Position numbers and translations under genes: made by a program. A stretch of 64,000 nt of DNA from the NCBI RefSeq assembly GCF_000819885.1, contig NZ_CDBO01000004.1, positions 1-64,000 of the forward strand, given 5' to 3'. This DNA comes from Aeromonas fluvialis. GTDB taxonomy: Bacteria; Pseudomonadota; Gammaproteobacteria; Enterobacterales; Aeromonadaceae. The notes below the pieces were generated by a model. The model did no database searches. It worked only from the letters and a program-made list of their open reading frames with translations, and was not told the DNA's origin. Below, piece by piece: positions 18,696 through 29,114 of the stretch (positions are counted from its first letter, which is position 1; each line of letters starts with the position of its first letter).

Positions 18696-19810
18696 ACTAC
18701 TCGATTAACATAATCGGTGTAGCTTAAAATGGTGCGCAGCACTTTGTCTGATACATTTGGAGCAATGTAATCTTGTACCTTATTGATCAAACGCGTTGCA
18801 CCACGCGGTTGCTGCTCCAAAATCTCAATCGCTTGCAGGATCCGTTCAACACTCATACCGGTGAACATTACTGCCCCCTCTTCAAAACCCTCTGGGCGCT
18901 CTTGTGCTTCTCGGATATTGATAGCCGGGAAGTTCAAGATGGAAGACTCTTCCGTGATGGTACCACTATCGCTTAACACTACCTTGGCATCCATTTGCAA
19001 GCGAACATAATCGCTAAAACCAAGAGGCTTTAACAAATTAACCAAGGGATGGAAGCTTAGATTCAACGCTTCAATTTTTTTGCGTGTACGCGGATGGGTC
19101 GAAACAATAATCGGATATTGATATTTTTCAGCTAATTCATTCAACACTTGCACATAGCTGTGAATGTTTTTCTCAGAATCCACATTCTCTTCACGATGCA
19201 CACTAACCAAAAAGTATTCGCCCTTAGTCAGTGACAGCCGCGATACCACATCGGCAGTGTGGATTTTATCTTGATAAAAAGCCAGCACCTCGTCCATCGG
19301 GCTACCGGTTTTCACGATAAGATCGGGTTTAATCCCCTCGTTTAACAGATATTCTCGCGCAATATTGCTATAGGGCATATTCACATCAGAAATATGGTCA
19401 ACAATTTTGCGGTTAATCTCTTCTGGCACCCGTAAATCAAAACAACGGTTACCCGCTTCCATATGGAAAATCGGGATTTTTTTACGCTTGGCAGAAATGG
19501 CCGCCAAGGCACTGTTCGTATCCCCCAAAATAAGGAGTGCATCCGGTTTTAACTCAGCAAATACCTTATCTGACTTGCTGATAACTTGCGCCATAGTTTC
19601 AGCAGCACTGCTACCAGCACACTCTAAAAACACATCTGGAGCCCGAATTCCTAAGTCATCAAAAAAGATTTGATTGAGCTCATAATCGTAATTTTGACCG
19701 GTATGTACCAAGGTATGATCACAAAACTCATCCAGCTTGGCGATAGTACGTGACAGCCGAATGATTTCTGGGCGCGTACCAACAATAGTCATTACTTTTA
19801 GTTTTTGCAT
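18677..19810 (-). CDS. UDP-N-acetyl sugar 2-epimerase, WbvD/FnlC-like
   Basis: The 377-aa protein of the non-hydrolysing UDP-GlcNAc 2-epimerase family has VGTRPEIIRLSR at the N-terminus, HTGQNYDYELNQ, the HMEAGNRCFDLRVPEEINR block and DSGTITEESS near the C-terminus. In the L-FucNAc and L-QuiNAc pathways this family inverts C2 of the UDP-2-acetamido-2,6-dideoxy-L-hexose as the final step. It is the third enzyme of the trio here and overlaps the reductase gene by 13 bases. Confidence 0.85.
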   Translation of the reverse strand: MQKLKVMTIVGTRPEIIRLSRTIAKLDEFCDHTLVHTGQNYDYELNQIFFDDLGIRAPDVFLECAGSSAAETMAQVISKSDKVFAELKPDALLILGDTNSALAAISAKRKKIPIFHMEAGNRCFDLRVPEEINRKIVDHISDVNMPYSNIAREYLLNEGIKPDLIVKTGSPMDEVLAFYQDKIHTADVVSRLSLTKGEYFLVSVHREENVDSEKNIHSYVQVLNELAEKYQYPIIVSTHPRTRKKIEALNLSFHPLVNLLKPLGFSDYVRLQMDAKVVLSDSGTITEESSILNFPAINIREAQERPEGFEEGAVMFTGMSVERILQAIEILEQQPRGATRLINKVQDYIAPNVSDKVLRTILSYTDYVNRVVWRKLL

Positions 19811-20679
19811 TGCATATACCTTGTCAAATAATCGTTATGCATAAATTCAATCAACTCACGCCAGCTGGGGGGGGTAAACGCTATCGCATGGCGTAACCGG
19901 CTAGAATCGAGAGAACGGTCGATCACCAGTTGGGTTGACTCATTAATCTCAATCTCTTTGCCATAAATATCAGCCACCAACGAGATTAAACTGTGCTTAT
20001 TAATAGGTTCGGCAGACAGATGGTACAACCCGCAGATCTCAGGCTTGTTAAGAATATTTTCGGCCAGTAGTTTGGCGATGTAGCAAGTAGGCATCCCTGA
20101 AAACACAGCCTTGGAAAAACCATTCACAGCACCTGATTGGCTTAAAAACCAATCAACCAAGCTAACGGCTGAATCCAGCTCATGGCCAATGATCGAAGTA
20201 CGCAAAGTTAAGTGGCGGCCATAGTTAACTTCACCCAAGCATTTGGATTTGCCATACAGATCCGTTGCGGTCGGCAAGTCCGTTTCCTGATACATGCCTT
20301 GCTTGCCATCAAACACGCAGTCGGTCGAAAAATGGATTAACCGTGCGCCATATTGGTCACACAAAGCAGCCAATTGATGTGGCAGCAGCGTATTGATTTC
20401 GATCGCCGCCACATGCTGCTTGGCAATATCATGCTGCTTAATCAAGCCAATACAATTGATCACCACCGCTGGCTTGGTAGTAACAATCGCCTGTTCAAGG
20501 CTTGCAATATCAGTAACATCAATACCTTGCAACAGTTGCTTTTGGTACTTCGCAAAAAAAGCCGCTTTGCCGGTTAAGCTACGCACTGTGCCCGTGACAT
20601 TTAATGTTGAGTTGCCAGCCAAATTGCTAAACAAGCTGTAACCCAACATGCCTGTGGCCCCCAAGATCAGCACATTCAC
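19798..20679 (-). CDS. RmlD-like UDP-sugar reductase, WbvR-like
   Basis: The 293-aa SDR protein resembles RmlD: GATGMLGYSL at the N-terminus, IHFSTDCVFDGKQG and a YGKSKCLGE catalytic motif. It sits between a WbvB/FnlA-like dehydratase-epimerase and a 2-epimerase. In V. cholerae O37 the equivalent WbvR reduces the 4-keto intermediate to UDP-L-RhaNAc, which WbvD turns into UDP-L-QuiNAc. In the L-FucNAc pathway this position holds a FnlB/WbjC protein with an extra cupin domain, absent here. So L-QuiNAc or L-RhaNAc is more likely than L-FucNAc. Confidence 0.78.
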   Translation of the reverse strand: MNVLILGATGMLGYSLFSNLAGNSTLNVTGTVRSLTGKAAFFAKYQKQLLQGIDVTDIASLEQAIVTTKPAVVINCIGLIKQHDIAKQHVAAIEINTLLPHQLAALCDQYGARLIHFSTDCVFDGKQGMYQETDLPTATDLYGKSKCLGEVNYGRHLTLRTSIIGHELDSAVSLVDWFLSQSGAVNGFSKAVFSGMPTCYIAKLLAENILNKPEICGLYHLSAEPINKHSLISLVADIYGKEIEINESTQLVIDRSLDSSRLRHAIAFTPPSWRELIEFMHNDYLTRYMQCKN

Positions 20680-20681
20680 TG

Positions 20682-21719
20682 TTATACCCCTTCTGGCACA
20701 ATCAGATTACCGGCTTCAATTTCACGAATAAAATCGAGCTTGCGCAGTAATTGCTTCATCCCGGCAACATCGAGTCGCTCGGTATTGTGGGAGTTGTAAT
20801 CTTCAATCTGCGACAGATCTTGCTCACCCTCTTCAAAATACTTGGAGTAGTTAAGATCACGGTTATCGGCAGGCACTCTAAAGTATTGCCCCTGCTCTTG
20901 TGCCACAAACATCTCTTCGCGGCTACAGAGTGCTTCGAATTGCTTCTCGCCGTGACGAGTGCCTATGATATGCACCGGATGTTGCGGTTGATTAAGAATC
21001 TCCAGCAAGGCATTTACCAATACCTCAATGGTGGCCGCAGGCGCTTTTTGTACAAAAATATCACCATTCTTGCCATGCTCGAACGCATGCAATACCAGAT
21101 CAACCGCATCATCAAGGGTCATCATAAAGCGGGTCATAGCCGGGTCGGTAATAGTGATGGCATCGCCATTGACGACCTGGCGAATAAACAGCGGGATCAC
21201 CGAACCGCGCGACGCCATCACGTTGCCATAACGGGTACAGCAAATGGTGGTATTGGTGTGCTCCAAATTACGGCTCTTGGCTACAATCACCTTTTCCATC
21301 ATTGCCTTGGAAATTCCCATGGCATTGATCGGGTACACCGCCTTATCGGTACTCAAGCACACCACACGTTCAACCCCATGAGTGATGGCAGCTTCCAGAA
21401 CATTTTCAGTTCCCAGCACGTTGGTCTTGACCGCTTCCAACGGATAGAACTCACAGGATGGCACCTGCTTTAAGGCTGCCGCATGGTACACATAGTCGAC
21501 CCCACGCATGGCATTGGCTACGCTCTGATAGTCTCTTACGTCGCCGATATAAAACTTCAGCTTGTCAGATTTGAAATGCTTTCGCATGTCATCTTGCTTT
21601 TTTTCATCGCGGGAGAAGATACGGATCTCTTTAATGTCAGTATTCAGAAAACGTCGCAGCACTGCGTTGCCGAAAGAACCTGTACCACCGGTGATCAATA
21701 ATATTTTATTATTAAACAT
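20682..21719 (-). CDS. UDP-GlcNAc 4,6-dehydratase/5-epimerase, WbvB/FnlA-like
   Basis: The 345-aa SDR enzyme has LLITGGTGSFGNAVL at the N-terminus, the HAAALKQVPSCEF block and STDKAVYPINAMGISKAMMEK, the serine-methionine-lysine type active site of the FlaA1/CapE/FnlA group. It converts UDP-GlcNAc to 4-keto-6-deoxy sugars with inversion at C5 (and possibly C3), the entry to the UDP-2-acetamido-2,6-dideoxy-L-hexose pathway. It starts just inside the previous glycosyltransferase gene (8-base overlap). Confidence 0.88.
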   Translation of the reverse strand: MFNNKILLITGGTGSFGNAVLRRFLNTDIKEIRIFSRDEKKQDDMRKHFKSDKLKFYIGDVRDYQSVANAMRGVDYVYHAAALKQVPSCEFYPLEAVKTNVLGTENVLEAAITHGVERVVCLSTDKAVYPINAMGISKAMMEKVIVAKSRNLEHTNTTICCTRYGNVMASRGSVIPLFIRQVVNGDAITITDPAMTRFMMTLDDAVDLVLHAFEHGKNGDIFVQKAPAATIEVLVNALLEILNQPQHPVHIIGTRHGEKQFEALCSREEMFVAQEQGQYFRVPADNRDLNYSKYFEEGEQDLSQIEDYNSHNTERLDVAGMKQLLRKLDFIREIEAGNLIVPEGV

Positions 21720-22821
21720 TTTTCACTCCAAACTTTTTAAGACATTCCCACGTTTTATGAGCGGTATTTTTCCAAACATAATTTCTGCTAAGAAGCATTG
21801 ACTTTTCTCTCATTTCACATAATAAGTCAGGATTTGACAATACATAATTCAAGCAAGCATGAATTTCTTTATGGTTTTTTTCATCAAAATACAATCCAGC
21901 ATCTTGGGCAAACTCTGGCATTGGTTCTGTTTTTGAAGCAATGACAGGCACACCACACCCTATCGCCTCTAACAAAATATTAGGACAGTTTTCACATGAA
22001 GAGGGGAATACAAATAATGATGCTGACTGATATAATTCAGGTAAATTTTCATATGGCACTTTACCTTTAAAAATCACCGAACCAGATAAGTTATTATTTT
22101 CAACATATTCAATACATTCAGAATAAAATGGTTCCATAGGCTCACCTGCCAGAACAAGTTTATACCGTTTTTTAAAACTCTCGTTTAAATTATTATATGC
22201 GACAATCAAATTAAGATGATTTTTATATGGTTCAAATCTCGATACATACAACAAATATTCTTGTACTGGCTGATGCCGTCCAACATAATTAAAACCGCTT
22301 GAAATGCCATGATAAATGACACTTGCACTTTTAACTTTCACATCATTTTCAATAGCCTTCTCAGCATAATTAGAAATGAAAATAACATGATTTGCCGAAC
22401 TCATCGTTCTAGCCATAAGATGCTTGAGAATCCAATTCTTAAACTTAAGATTTTTACTGGGCAAATGCCGAATAGCCACCTTGTCAAATGGGAGCATATT
22501 TCTAAACATCGTTACCTTTGGAATCCCAAAAGTGAAAAAAGTAAAATCCATCCCTCCAGGTACAAATATGACCGAGGCTTTCAGTTTAATAAGCAAAAAT
22601 GGCAAGCAAAAAGCTTCCCATAACATTCTGAAAATAATATTTTTATTAGCCACCTTAGATTCAATGAAAATCACTCTTGGATCATCAGGTAATAATGCAA
22701 TATCTGGGCACACAATATAAATCTTAACATCTCCACTAGGTAGATTACTGAGGAGATTAAATATATATGTTTTTCCACCACCTAACTTTGCTGATAATGC
22801 GTTTATAACTATATTATTCAT
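21712..22821 (-). CDS. Glycosyltransferase family 4 protein
   Basis: The 369-aa GT-B enzyme has a donor-site segment YLLYVSRFEPYKNHLNLI near residue 190 and the EX7E-like region FPSSCENCPNILLEAIGCGVPVIAS near 290. It is one of three O-unit glycosyltransferases. Which sugar it adds cannot be read from the sequence; L-rhamnose or GalNAcA is possible because those activated sugars have no other assigned transferase. The coding sequence is AT-rich, like its neighbours through 26.6 kb, a common sign of transferred O-antigen genes. It overlaps the upstream glycosyltransferase by four bases. Confidence 0.85.
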   Translation of the reverse strand: MNNIVINALSAKLGGGKTYIFNLLSNLPSGDVKIYIVCPDIALLPDDPRVIFIESKVANKNIIFRMLWEAFCLPFLLIKLKASVIFVPGGMDFTFFTFGIPKVTMFRNMLPFDKVAIRHLPSKNLKFKNWILKHLMARTMSSANHVIFISNYAEKAIENDVKVKSASVIYHGISSGFNYVGRHQPVQEYLLYVSRFEPYKNHLNLIVAYNNLNESFKKRYKLVLAGEPMEPFYSECIEYVENNNLSGSVIFKGKVPYENLPELYQSASLFVFPSSCENCPNILLEAIGCGVPVIASKTEPMPEFAQDAGLYFDEKNHKEIHACLNYVLSNPDLLCEMREKSMLLSRNYVWKNTAHKTWECLKKFGVKNV

Positions 22822-24005
22822 TTGACAACACCTAAATACTTATCGCCTATAGATTTCAATGTTTTCCCTTCCAATATATTCTCGACTTTACCTAGAGTTA
22901 AACATTCATTTCTATTCTTGAGAATGAAAGTTATGATGCTATCAATTGAAGTCTTAGTATCAATGTTTAATACCAGTGGGTAATTATTAAAACTCGATAC
23001 TCCTGTTGAACTTAGAAAGTTTATAATTGGTTTACCTGTTGCCATACATTCAAATATTTTACTCGGGGTCATGGGGCAATCTTCATTTTCAATATTAATT
23101 AAAATATCAAATGCTTTACTCAGGCAGATTGCTTTATCCCTATCAACTACACCATAGTGATTAACAAACCGTGAATTATTGAAAATAAGGCCATTCAGAG
23201 GACCATAAAATTCAAATCTAAGACAATCGATATCAATCTGACTTAATTTTTCAATTGCCAAATTTGGCTCTCGGATATTTTTATGGAAAGCACCCACGTA
23301 ACCGACACGTACTAATAAATTACCAATACTTTTTTTACTTTCATAAAAATCATCTACATTGACCAAATGTGGAACTATATCAAAATTCAAAAAAGATGGA
23401 TATTTAAACTTATATGATTCAAATGTTTTCGCATTGGTGAAAGATACCAAACTTGCTTCTTTGAAAACAGAATTTTCAATATAGCTATTCAGCCCCCCAT
23501 ATAATGCGTAGTTATTTACTGGCATTTCTTTCGATACAGAGAATGGGTCACCAAAATCAATAACGAGTTTAGTTTTTTCATTCAACTTCTTATATAACAA
23601 AGATGCAATAACAGCCACAAACGTTGGTGAGTAACCAACTACCATGTCGAATTTTTGATTTCTTAGTTTGAAAACCTCGAATAGTGAAAGTGGAAGCCAA
23701 TGCCATAAACCATCAGGCCAAAAAATCTTTCTATATAACTTTTTAATGGAGCATAAAACAGTATTCTTAAAATTATTGTTTTTTATAGTTGAACGAAATA
23801 CACTATCTACAGCATTTTTTTTTACCGTTTTAGGGAAGTTAACTCTCGTTATTCTGTTTTCAGTATCTGATTCACTCGATAGACCACCGCAAATGACGGA
23901 AACCTCATGCCCTTGGCTTAAAAAATAATGCCTTAGTAACGACCAACGATATGAGTGAGCCGTAGTACTTGGTGGGTAATGATAATTGATAATTAAAATT
24001 TTCAT
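22818..24005 (-). CDS. Glycosyltransferase (GT-B fold)
   Basis: The 395-aa protein starts with ILIINYHYPPSTTAHSYRW, the N-terminal pattern of GT4-like enzymes with a HEVSVICGG strand. Its C-terminal domain includes VRVGYVGAFHKNIREP and SKIFECMATGKPIINFLSS. No donor can be assigned. It is strongly AT-rich. It follows wzy by one base and overlaps the next glycosyltransferase by four, so it belongs to the same transcript. Confidence 0.8.
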   Translation of the reverse strand: MKILIINYHYPPSTTAHSYRWSLLRHYFLSQGHEVSVICGGLSSESDTENRITRVNFPKTVKKNAVDSVFRSTIKNNNFKNTVLCSIKKLYRKIFWPDGLWHWLPLSLFEVFKLRNQKFDMVVGYSPTFVAVIASLLYKKLNEKTKLVIDFGDPFSVSKEMPVNNYALYGGLNSYIENSVFKEASLVSFTNAKTFESYKFKYPSFLNFDIVPHLVNVDDFYESKKSIGNLLVRVGYVGAFHKNIREPNLAIEKLSQIDIDCLRFEFYGPLNGLIFNNSRFVNHYGVVDRDKAICLSKAFDILINIENEDCPMTPSKIFECMATGKPIINFLSSTGVSSFNNYPLVLNIDTKTSIDSIITFILKNRNECLTLGKVENILEGKTLKSIGDKYLGVVK

Positions 24006-24006
24006 T

Positions 24007-25311
24007 CTAGCGGGAAAATCTCATAGATAATAATTTAGATAGGAAAATAACACACATTGCAGGAATAAAATAATATAACACATATGTAAAAATTGTATAA
24101 GAGAATTCAGAATAAGATAACCTTGCCGCTGCGAGCAAAAAGTAAACATACAACATAACCTTAACATAACTAGTATTGCTCAACTTCATTGAAAGTATTT
24201 TAGAATAAAGAACCAAACCAGAAAATTGGGCCAATGATAGTATAAACAAGCCAACTATCATTCCTATAGGATAACCAAAATTTATTATACCCTCTGTAAT
24301 TGAACCTGTAGCTAAATTTGATAACCCCCCCCATTGATCACCTGTATATACCTTTGTAAATGCAACGCCACCTGTATCTAACTTTTGAGGAAGAATAGTT
24401 CTAGGTAAAAAATTCGTTACTAATGATGCGTAAGTAGAGCCATAAAAAAGAGGTTTATCATCTGAAGAGAATAAAATGTCTAGTGGTATTAATCCATACT
24501 TGAAATGGGTGTTTTCAACTTTAATACCATCTGAAGAAGATAACTTCAACTCATCATCGGCAGTACTAACTGTATTTCTTATTCCACCTAAAACTGCGAT
24601 CATAATGCCGATAAAAACTAAATAAGGTAATAATTTAACAACTGAAAACTCTTTCTTCAGATAATGATATATTATTATTTCGACTAAAATAGTCATCAAC
24701 AAAAATGATCTAGAGCCGGAAAGTAGAGCTATAAAAACAAAAAACAAAAAGTGAAGTGAAAATAAAAGCCACGAATTTTTATCTACTTTTGCATTTACAA
24801 GTAATACAGCAAAATATATAACATTCATTGTAGCTATGAGGTTATTAAGTATAATAACATATCCTCTCCCTCGAAAATATTCAACCCTAAACGCTATATT
24901 CCCAATGTAATTAATCAAACCACCAAGCTCAATTATAACAATCAATTGATTCAATATAGATATTGTTGAAAAAAACCATATTGATACTATAATGCGATTA
25001 CTTATTTTCAGTTTAATATTTTTATTGACTTTAATATTAACATTATCACCCTCAAAAAATGCTAGTATAAATATAACAAGACACTGTGTAATATATGAAA
25101 CTACTATCAGTAGTTCATATTTACTTTCGAATATATCTAAATAAAAGAAAATATTAAATGCAGAATATATCTTAATCGGTGAAAATACATCTCTATTTTT
25201 CAAAAATGAAATTATGATCGTTGATATGATTACTAAAAAAATAATCAATCGAAGAATTACATCCAACAATCCGAATGAACTTTCCAATGTAATTATCTCC
25301 TCAGAAAACAA
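24007..25311 (-). CDS. wzy: O-antigen polymerase
   Basis: The 434-aa protein is almost entirely hydrophobic, with about eleven to twelve predicted membrane helices and a large polar loop in the middle (about residues 250-330, holding LPRTILPQKLDTGG and GDQWGGLSNLATGSITEG). Such loops are typical of Wzy-type repeat-unit polymerases, which join O units at the periplasmic face. Wzy proteins share little sequence, so the call rests on topology, length and position between wzx and the glycosyltransferases. It overlaps wzx by 11 bases. Confidence 0.8.
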   Translation of the reverse strand: MFSEEIITLESSFGLLDVILRLIIFLVIISTIIISFLKNRDVFSPIKIYSAFNIFFYLDIFESKYELLIVVSYITQCLVIFILAFFEGDNVNIKVNKNIKLKISNRIIVSIWFFSTISILNQLIVIIELGGLINYIGNIAFRVEYFRGRGYVIILNNLIATMNVIYFAVLLVNAKVDKNSWLLFSLHFLFFVFIALLSGSRSFLLMTILVEIIIYHYLKKEFSVVKLLPYLVFIGIMIAVLGGIRNTVSTADDELKLSSSDGIKVENTHFKYGLIPLDILFSSDDKPLFYGSTYASLVTNFLPRTILPQKLDTGGVAFTKVYTGDQWGGLSNLATGSITEGIINFGYPIGMIVGLFILSLAQFSGLVLYSKILSMKLSNTSYVKVMLYVYFLLAAARLSYSEFSYTIFTYVLYYFIPAMCVIFLSKLLSMRFSR

Positions 25312-26584
25312 AATATAAAATTAAAAGAGAAGGAAAGAGAAACAATATCGAAAAACGAGTGTATTTAATATGATAAAATTTCTCAGAAAAGTACCAAGAG
25401 CATAAAATAAGGGCGATGGAACCAACTAACGACGCAATAAGAATCCCATGTAAATCACTTGCTAAAACCATAAATATAATAGTTACTAACACAGAAATAA
25501 AATAGGAATATGATATATATCTTGTTTTGCCTGATAATTTAATTCCAGTTTCTAAAATTTCCTTACAAATCAATAACCCTGATGGTAGTATGGCTAGGAA
25601 AATAATATTTTTAACTTCAATGTATTCAACACCGAAAAAATTATCGATTATCCATCCGCCTAGTGCATGGATAGTTAATGATGATAGGCCGATTAAAATC
25701 AATACTGCCTTAAGGATTTTATTAATCTTATCTTCTAGATTTTTGTTATCTTCATTTTTATATAAAAATGGATTCCATGCCATACTAAATGCGATGTAAA
25801 GCAATTGAAAAAACGCGGCGAATTTTGTTGCCACACCCAAGATTGCAACTGTCTGAGCACCAAAATAAAACAGAACAATAAATCTATTGCCAAATTGAAT
25901 AAAAAAACTACCAAACCTTGCGGGTATTTGAGGCCATGAGAAATTCACAGATTGTCTGATAATTGAAAAGTCAGGCGTTATACCCTTGTTTTTATAAAAT
26001 ATTAATAATAACGATGATGTGATGACAACTAACCAACCTGAACTCATACCTAAAACATAACCAAGACTCCCTAGCTGTGTTACAACCACTAAAGCATATG
26101 TAACGACTGCTGTAACAACAACTTGACTTAATGTAATGAAGGAGAATGCTTTTTCTTGCTCTGCATACCTAAAATAAATAAGAAGAATTGTTGATACATT
26201 AAAAAGGACGCTACAAAAAGAAATGATGATAATATTATTAACTTCAGCATCACTACCAAATAACAACTGAGATATTACTTTTGAAGTTATTGCCACTATA
26301 AAAAAAACCATCAATGACAATATAAAAACAACGATAGCTAAAGCCAGTGTATAATTTGCTTTACTTTCAACTTTATACATATATCGCTGCACAGCTGTTT
26401 CAAGCTGAATTGAACCAAAAATAATAACGAAATTGTAAAGCGCCACCAATATTTCTATACGACCATACTCCTCAATAGAAAGTGTAGATAAATATAATGG
26501 CAGTAGTAATAAAGGTAGCATCCGAGATAAACCTGTGACACTGCCATATATTAAAATGTTTTTTATTAAATTATTTTTTATCAT
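25301..26584 (-). CDS. wzx: O-unit flippase
   Basis: The 427-aa multi-pass membrane protein of the polysaccharide biosynthesis/MATE-like flippase group has about twelve helices. The N-terminal region [21 protein letters not shown] and the segment [21 protein letters not shown] near residue 210 fit Wzx. It would move undecaprenyl-linked O units across the inner membrane. It overlaps both the downstream wzy (11 bases) and the upstream epimerase gene (14 bases). Confidence 0.86.
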   Translation of the reverse strand: MIKNNLIKNILIYGSVTGLSRMLPLLLLPLYLSTLSIEEYGRIEILVALYNFVIIFGSIQLETAVQRYMYKVESKANYTLALAIVVFILSLMVFFIVAITSKVISQLLFGSDAEVNNIIIISFCSVLFNVSTILLIYFRYAEQEKAFSFITLSQVVVTAVVTYALVVVTQLGSLGYVLGMSSGWLVVITSSLLLIFYKNKGITPDFSIIRQSVNFSWPQIPARFGSFFIQFGNRFIVLFYFGAQTVAILGVATKFAAFFQLLYIAFSMAWNPFLYKNEDNKNLEDKINKILKAVLILIGLSSLTIHALGGWIIDNFFGVEYIEVKNIIFLAILPSGLLICKEILETGIKLSGKTRYISYSYFISVLVTIIFMVLASDLHGILIASLVGSIALILCSWYFSEKFYHIKYTRFSILFLFPSLLILYFVF

Positions 26585-27602
26585 TTATGAATCTTATATA
26601 CCAAGGCATTGCTTCGTTAATTCCATCTAGAATATAATGCGATGGTACATAGCCTAATAGAAGATTAGCCTTACTAACATCAGCCTGAGAATGCCTTACA
26701 TCTCCCGCACGAAAATCTCTATAAATGGGTTCTTGAGAAAGATATATTTTATTATTAGATAATGCTAATTTAATTGCAGAAAATAGTTCATTTAACGTAG
26801 TTCTCCCCCCTACAGCCACGTTATAGACTTCGTTTTTTGATTCCTCTAGCGCTGTTGCTGCCAAAAGGTTCATTTGCACCACGTTATCGATATAACAAAA
26901 ATCACGACTAGTTTCGCCATCACCATTAATGTAAATCACTTCACCATTGATCATCGCGGCAGTCCATTTTGGAATCACCGCCGCGTAAGCACCGCAGGGA
27001 TCTTGGCGGCGACCAAACACGTTGAAATAACGTAGGCCAATGGTTTTAAAACCATAGGTGCGTGCGTAAACGCTCGCATAAAGCTCATTAACATATTTGG
27101 TTACGGCATAAGGGGAAAGTGGGTTACCAATGTTTTTTTCTACCTTGGGGAGTGCAGGGTGATCGCCATAGGTTGAGCTAGAAGCAGCATAAGTAAAGCT
27201 TTGCACTTGAGCCTCTTTAGCGGCTTGTAGCATATTGAGAAAGCCGGTGATATTAGCAGCATTAGTGGTGATGGGGTCGGCAATTGAGCGTGGCACTGAC
27301 CCCAATGCTGCTTGGTGCAAGACATAATCGACACCTTTTACTGCTCGTTCACAACTGGCATAGTCGCGCATATCACCGTTAATAAAGAAAAAACGCACCC
27401 ACTGTTCAGCAGAAACTATGGATTGTACTTCATCAAGATTATGCTGATGACCAGTTTCAAAATTATCTAAGCCAATGACTTTTTGATTAAGTTTCAGCAG
27501 TTTTTCAAGTAAGTTTGAGCCGATAAAACCGGCCACACCGGTAATAAGCCAAGTTTTTGGTGATGTCAGTAATTCTTGCTGGATTTGTTGGTATTTGGTC
27601 AT
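26571..27602 (-). CDS. UDP-N-acetylglucosamine/-uronate C4-epimerase, WbpP/TviC-like
   Basis: The 343-aa extended SDR epimerase has [16 protein letters not shown] after a short N-terminal extension characteristic of WbpP/TviC/Wbg[11 protein letters not shown] and a YAVTKYVNE catalytic motif. This subgroup prefers N-acetylated UDP-sugars. Together with the TviB-like dehydrogenase just upstream it would give UDP-GalNAcA. An array of 14 seven-base repeats lies 27 bases before its start codon, an odd position that may affect its expression. The start is ATG at 27602 with a GGA-type site upstream. Confidence 0.85.
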   Translation of the reverse strand: MTKYQQIQQELLTSPKTWLITGVAGFIGSNLLEKLLKLNQKVIGLDNFETGHQHNLDEVQSIVSAEQWVRFFFINGDMRDYASCERAVKGVDYVLHQAALGSVPRSIADPITTNAANITGFLNMLQAAKEAQVQSFTYAASSSTYGDHPALPKVEKNIGNPLSPYAVTKYVNELYASVYARTYGFKTIGLRYFNVFGRRQDPCGAYAAVIPKWTAAMINGEVIYINGDGETSRDFCYIDNVVQMNLLAATALEESKNEVYNVAVGGRTTLNELFSAIKLALSNNKIYLSQEPIYRDFRAGDVRHSQADVSKANLLLGYVPSHYILDGINEAMPWYIRFINDKK

Positions 27603-27629
27603 GGTTTTTCCGTGATGAGAGTTACTAAG

Positions 27630-27727
27630 TTCTAGGTTCTAGGTTCTAGGTTCTAGGTTCTAGGTTCTAGGTTCTAGGTTCTAGGTTCTAGGTTCTAGGT
27701 TCTAGGTTCTAGGTTCTAGGTTCTAGG
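27630..27727. repeat. Perfect 7-bp tandem repeat, 14 copies
   Basis: The unit TTCTAGG is repeated exactly 14 times (98 bp, no mismatches) in the 168-bp gap between the tviB-like and wbpP-like genes. On the transcribed minus strand the unit is CCTAGAA. Copy number of such a perfect array can change by slippage. It does not lie in a coding frame, so any effect would be on spacing, RNA structure or a promoter within the operon. Confidence 0.97.
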
Positions 27728-27770
27728 AGGATAGATTTATCCGTTACCTCCTAGAGCCACTAGATTTTCC

Positions 27771-29051
27771 TTAGAGACGCATGTCAACATTATGTTTATC
27801 AAGCAGGTACTTGAGATCGTACAAAACATGACTAGCCTTACCTAGTGCGCGAATCGCTTGTGCGCCCATCTCACGAAACTCGTTATGCGCAACCGCCATA
27901 ATGATCGCATCATAATGGTTGGCTTTTGGCTGTTCACATAAGCTTAAGCCATATTCATGCTGCGCTTCGGCATTTGAACACCAAGGATCAACGATATCTA
28001 CATTGATGTTGTACTCTTTCAGTTCAGAGATAATATCGACCACTTTGGTGTTACGTAGATCGGGGCAGTTCTCTTTAAAGGTTAAGCCCATCACCAGCAC
28101 ATTCGCCCCTTCAACATGAATACGATTTTTGAGCATTTTTTTCACAAGTTGCGACACCACGTACTGACCCATGCCATCGTTGAGGCGGCGGCCAGCCAAA
28201 ATCATTTCTGGGTGGTAGCCAACACTTTGTGCTTTGTGAGTTAGATAATATGGGTCGACGCCGATGCAGTGGCCCCCTACTAGGCCCGGGCGAAATGGCA
28301 AGAAGTTCCACTTAGTACCCGCGGCTTCAAGCACTTCTAGCGTATCAATACCAAGCTTATTAAAGATGATAGAGAGCTCGTTGATCAGGGCAATGTTTAC
28401 ATCACGCTGGGTATTTTCAATCACTTTTGCCGCTTCTGCCACTTTGATGCAAGAGGCTTTGTGCGTCCCCGCCACGATGATTGATTTGTAAAGCTGATCG
28501 ACATATATCGCCACTTCAGGAGTTGATCCACTAGTGACTTTTAAAATATTAGTCACACGGTGCTCTTTGTCACCAGGGTTAATTCGCTCTGGCGAGTAGC
28601 CGGCGAAAAAGTCTTGGTTAAACTTCAAACCAGAGACGCGCTCAACAACTGGAATACAATCTTCTTCTGTCGCCCCTGGGTAAACGGTCGATTCATAGAC
28701 AATCACATCCCCCTGTTTAATTACTTTGCCGAGCGTTTCGGAGGCTTTGATAAGGGGGGTTAGATCCGGCTGTTTATGTTCATCAATTGGCGTGGGCACA
28801 GTAACAATAAAAACATTACATTCTTTTAATACTTCTAACGATGTGGTGTAAACCAGCTGCGTGGTTTCGGCCAGCTCGCTATCGGAACACTCTAGGGTGC
28901 TATCATGCCCTGCAACCAATTCATCAATACGGGCTTGGTTTATATCAAAGCCAATGGTATGGCGCTGTTTACCAAACTCAACGGCCAATGGTAGCCCTAC
29001 ATACCCTAAACCAATAATTCCCACTTTGGCATTTGTGAGATCAAACATCAT
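27771..29051 (-). CDS. tviB: UDP-N-acetylglucosamine 6-dehydrogenase, TviB-like
   Basis: The 426-aa nucleotide-sugar dehydrogenase strongly resembles TviB of the Vi antigen pathway, which oxidises UDP-GlcNAc to UDP-GlcNAcA. Visible motifs are [49 protein letters not shown] and the active-site [17 protein letters not shown] with its catalytic cysteine. The wbpP/tviC-like epimerase follows, so UDP-GalNAcA is the expected product. An AAGGAAG ribosome site precedes the first of two ATG codons. Upstream lies the decayed transposon rather than a gene. Confidence 0.9.
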   Translation of the reverse strand: MMFDLTNAKVGIIGLGYVGLPLAVEFGKQRHTIGFDINQARIDELVAGHDSTLECSDSELAETTQLVYTTSLEVLKECNVFIVTVPTPIDEHKQPDLTPLIKASETLGKVIKQGDVIVYESTVYPGATEEDCIPVVERVSGLKFNQDFFAGYSPERINPGDKEHRVTNILKVTSGSTPEVAIYVDQLYKSIIVAGTHKASCIKVAEAAKVIENTQRDVNIALINELSIIFNKLGIDTLEVLEAAGTKWNFLPFRPGLVGGHCIGVDPYYLTHKAQSVGYHPEMILAGRRLNDGMGQYVVSQLVKKMLKNRIHVEGANVLVMGLTFKENCPDLRNTKVVDIISELKEYNINVDIVDPWCSNAEAQHEYGLSLCEQPKANHYDAIIMAVAHNEFREMGAQAIRALGKASHVLYDLKYLLDKHNVDMRL

Positions 29052-29114
29052 AAGAAACTTCCTTTGAAGAATAAAATTATTACTTTTTTACTTTTTGGAA
29101 AAACGTTGGAAAAA

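Noticed and set aside
27630-27727. Tandem 7-bp array as a CRISPR
   Set aside because: Units are seven bases without spacers, so it is a simple tandem repeat.
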